Part shown: positions 25,887-28,111 of the stretch, piece after piece
Numbering within the stretch: position 1 is the stretch's first letter
How the letters are laid out: the number at the start of each line of letters is the position of its first letter
Assembly: GCA_015852425.1 (NCBI GenBank)
Contig: JAAAIG010000504.1
Span: 1-28,111 of the forward strand
Length of the DNA stretch: 28,111 nt
Reading direction: 5' to 3'
Source: Gryganskiella cystojenkinii
Lineage: Eukaryota > Mortierellomycota > Mortierellomycetes > Mortierellales > Mortierellaceae
Notes under the pieces: generated by a model
The model's input: only the letters and a program-made list of their open reading frames with translations
The model's database searches: none
Told to the model about the DNA's origin: nothing
Program-made: the position numbers and the translations under genes

Positions 25887-26093
25887 ATGAAGACCGTCAA
25901 CTCTCTTGCTCTCTTGGTTATATCGACCATTGCCTTCTCGGCTGCTGTTTCTGTGGAGAAACGCGATTGGGAATGGACCCTGGAAGAACCCAAGCCTAGC
26001 ACCGAAGATATCAATCAGAAAATGAAGCGCGATTGGGAATGGACCTTGAAAAAGCCCAAGCCTAGTACGGAGGATATTAATTGGAAGGCCTAA
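25887..26093 (+). CDS. Kex2-processed repeat-peptide precursor, alpha-factor-like
   Basis: This 68-residue single-exon precursor has a signal peptide (residues 1-20, MKTVNSLALLVISTIAFSAA), a short spacer VSVE, then KR (25-26), a 20-residue peptide starting DWEWTLEEPKPSTEDIN, KR (47-48), and a second 20-residue peptide starting DWEWTLKKPKPSTEDIN that ends at the stop codon. Kex2 cuts after KR in the Golgi, so two related peptides should be secreted. Precursors with tandem Kex2-bounded peptides are an established fungal class, best known from the ascomycete alpha-factor. The core W-x-W...L.K.P..P also recalls yeast alpha-factor (WHWLQLKPGQP), although length and ends differ. Seven of the eleven codons that differ between repeats are synonymous, pointing to selection on the peptide. 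TATA at 25748 and AATAAA at 26228-26233 bracket the gene. Precursor architecture is seen; a pheromone-like role is inference. Confidence 0.8.
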   Translation: MKTVNSLALLVISTIAFSAAVSVEKRDWEWTLEEPKPSTEDINQKMKRDWEWTLKKPKPSTEDINWKA

Positions 26094-26648
26094 ACGAACA
26101 CCCTGTATCCCCTCTCTCTCACATTTCCTTCCGGAAAATAGAGTATATGCGTACTGTTCTTAAAAAACGCTGGTCATGTCTCTGTTCCTCTATACAACGG
26201 GAGTACCTTGTGGGAAAGCTATCTCACAATAAACTTCTTGTATAAGCTTTATTATCAGTAACTTCGAGAACATAGCACATTTTAAAGTGGTAGTCAATAC
26301 CCACAGTAGGATCTTGTTTCGAACCGTTCTTTCATAAGCCAAAAAAATAATATATAAGGATGCAAAGAAAAAATTAAAATGAAAGGACGATGTTGCCATG
26401 TTTTTGATGCGCATCCATACCGCCTGCCTTGCTAAAAAGACGTACGATTTTTTGATCTATAGATATGAACCCTTCGTGCGGGGACCTTTGCTTGGTGTAA
26501 ATGGTAACGATATATATAAAGTCTTGATATATTAATAACAGAACGGTGCGGACTCATCCCTCCGCGTGCACCGACTATGGAAAATAGAGAGTTAGAGGCT
26601 CCCTATTTTGTCTGCCACTAACGCATCCAAGACGCGTCTCCCAGGGAA
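26094..26648. other. intergenic, 3' end of peptide gene and possible promoter
   Basis: AATAAA at 26228-26233 fits the poly(A) signal of the peptide gene. GATATATATAAAG near 26509 is a TATA-like element about 130 nt before the ATG at 26649. No gene is supported in between. Confidence 0.45.
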
Positions 26649-26989
26649 ATGCCAAATGTCTTACAATCTGTAATTTCGTTTATATCAACCGCGGTCCGCC
26701 TCACCAAGAAAATGACAAACCCAACAATAACTAATATCAGTGCTATTTTGTGTTATCCAGCCATGATTTTGCTTTCGTTTTCTGAGCGTAAGTATCAAAG
26801 CAAACTCACGTCCATATTAAAAAAAAGTGGTCACGATGACCAAGACCAACATGCTTAATTGCGATTTTTTTTTCTTTGTTGACAGCACCAGAGCTATTCT
26901 CTTGGTCAGTCCATCCTTCTGCCTTTCTCAGAAACATTATGAGCGTAAGGAAAATCCGCAATTGGCCGAAGTTAATATATATGATCTAA
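26649..26989 (+). CDS. weak two-exon small gene model, unrecognised
   Basis: The ATG at 26649 opens MPNVLQSVISFISTAVRLTK and continues ISAILCYPAMILLSFSE to a GTAAGT donor at 26788. A 98-nt intron with a T9 tract and TTGTTGACAG acceptor (ends 26885) joins in phase 1 to PELFSWSVHPSAFLRNIMSV, ending at TAA 26987-26989; 80 residues. Splice signals and phase fit, and a TATA-like element lies at a plausible distance. The alternate frame after the acceptor (QLAEVNIYDLIIEIDKLQDG) also looks coding, so the true exon structure may differ or this may be a decayed gene. No family recognised. Confidence 0.3.
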
Positions 26990-28053
26990 TAATCGAAATT
27001 GATAAGCTGCAAGACGGCTTTCCAATCCTGTCTTTATATCCGCTTTCTAATGTGCATGGTCACTGCGTCAAACACCAAACCTGACTTTGATGTTGTTTTT
27101 CTTCACCACTCGGTTTTCAAACCGGATCAAATGAGAGAAGAGAGACAGGGCTTGGATTTTTTTTTTCGGATTGAATAACTGAAAATCTGCCGAAGCATGG
27201 TTCCGATCAATATTTTTTTATTTTTTTCTCCCACGTTGTCAACTCTTTGTGGTTCAGTTCTTACTTTTTATCGCCGCATTCTGTCTTTGTCAAGAAAAAC
27301 AAAACACTCAGGACTTTGCTGATTAGTAACCGCCAAGTAGGATATTTCATGGCCGAACACGGCTCTTTTTCGTTTAGCAAGATCTAGGCCCTCGTTCTAG
27401 TTCTTGAGAAATATAACGAGGCTGAAACCCGTTAGAAGATTTCAGAAAGACACTCACATTGACATACAGTACATTGACTCAGAATGCATTGATTTTTACC
27501 GTGTTATCAAAACATCGACACTTCAATCTCTTACGCGAGGTTGATATTGCCACATTTTTTTTGCAACCACGTAATGTTTACCAATCGGAGTGATGCCTTT
27601 GTTCTGACATTTCACACCGACAGCCATTTGTTTGTTCTTAGTTCGATATCGCCGTGCTGACTGTTAAGAGGGAGGGAGGCATGGAAGATGTTTGTCATTA
27701 TAATCGAGCAGCAAAAAGTTACCTCCAGAGCAACAAACAAAAAAAAATTAAAGCGGCGTCCCTGAATGCCAAATTTTGCAAATGAGACAGGGACATGACC
27801 AATTTTTACCGAAGAAAGGCAAGCTGAGCACAGCCCAGCCTTTGTGTGCCCCAGAGATATTTCCATCTTGAGAGCCACGTTCCGTAGACTTTTTTATTTG
27901 CCAGTGTTTCTTTTTGACGTCGGCGTCTATCTGCCTCATAATGAGACGAGAGACTGTTATTCAAAGTCCATTTTAAAGAGCAAACTGCGAGTGCAGCTAG
28001 AAAGATGAAAGGCGGACTGTTGTTCGTCACCGTTTTCGGCTTGTCCAAAAGGT
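26990..28053. other. intergenic, no gene supported
   Basis: AT-rich with T tracts (27159, 27212, 27557). Minus ORFs between 27612 and 28105 begin at non-ATG codons or overlap each other and show no domain. Nothing is called. Confidence 0.45.
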
Positions 28054-28060
28054 ATAAAAT
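28054..28060 (+). promoter_or_regulatory. TATA box for a gene beyond the right edge
   Basis: TATAAAA followed by a C/T/A-rich leader (CTCCCTCCTCTCATTATTTCC) in the last 50 bases matches the leaders of the other plus-strand secreted genes here, so a coding start probably lies just outside the window. Confidence 0.45.
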
Positions 28061-28111
28061 GAGAGCTCGAACGCTCCCTCCTCTCATTATTTCCAACAGC
28101 AACACCCCCCC

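Noticed and set aside
27612..28105. Overlapping minus ORFs at the right end
   Set aside because: Non-ATG starts or mutually overlapping frames, no domain, and the plus strand carries a promoter there.
1..28111. tRNA genes and CRISPR-like arrays
   Set aside because: I looked for the GGTTCRANNCC box of tRNA genes on both strands and found only incomplete matches (for example near 5207 and 9526). The only regular array is the unspaced 13-bp minisatellite, which is not a CRISPR.

Overview
The window looks like nuclear DNA of an early-diverging filamentous fungus, most likely Mortierellaceae (Mortierella, Linnemannia or Podila type). Reasons: small GT-AG introns (about 60 to 120 nt) with CTRAY-like branch sites, F-box/leucine-rich proteins carrying a DAQWMV..W motif near the C-terminus, a Frizzled-like receptor, several small secreted proteins, and Ty3-type retroelement debris. 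The lineage call is an inference from gene style; no search was run.

Layout. 1-4.1 kb is mostly mobile-element debris: a broken plus-strand gag, a 183-bp solo LTR with a 5-bp target duplication, a 13-bp minisatellite, and a minus-strand integrase fragment itself split by a 186-bp insert flanked by 7-bp repeats. Within it sits a small secreted-protein gene (1671-2068, minus) with an apparent frameshift at a C6 run. 4.1-9.5 kb holds an unrecognised exon-like ORF, a six-cysteine CBM19-like secreted protein, a serine-rich small protein, a small SH3 protein, a possible three-exon small gene and the relic of another. 10.5-17.1 kb holds two divergent seven-transmembrane genes: a Frizzled/Smoothened-like receptor (minus) and an unrecognised 7TM protein with a long serine/glutamine-rich tail (plus), whose first intron contains a Tc1/mariner-type MITE. 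17.4-21.9 kb is an F-box cluster: a 571-aa gene, a divergent 189-aa short version, and a 360-aa gene. 22.6-26.1 kb carries a two-exon secreted protein, two inverted-repeat elements and a 68-aa precursor with two Kex2-bounded DWEWTL peptides. The right end has a weak two-exon model and a TATA box for a gene outside the window.

Most interesting: the precursor at 25887-26093 has the architecture of an ascomycete alpha-factor precursor (signal peptide, KR sites, tandem W-x-W...L...P peptides) and lies about 9 and 13 kb from two receptor-like genes. The pheromone-like reading and any ligand-receptor link are inference. Second is the Frizzled-like gene, where an in-frame TAG is followed by 94 coding-looking codons in the same frame, so the annotated C-tail depends on a 60-nt intron, readthrough or a nonsense change.
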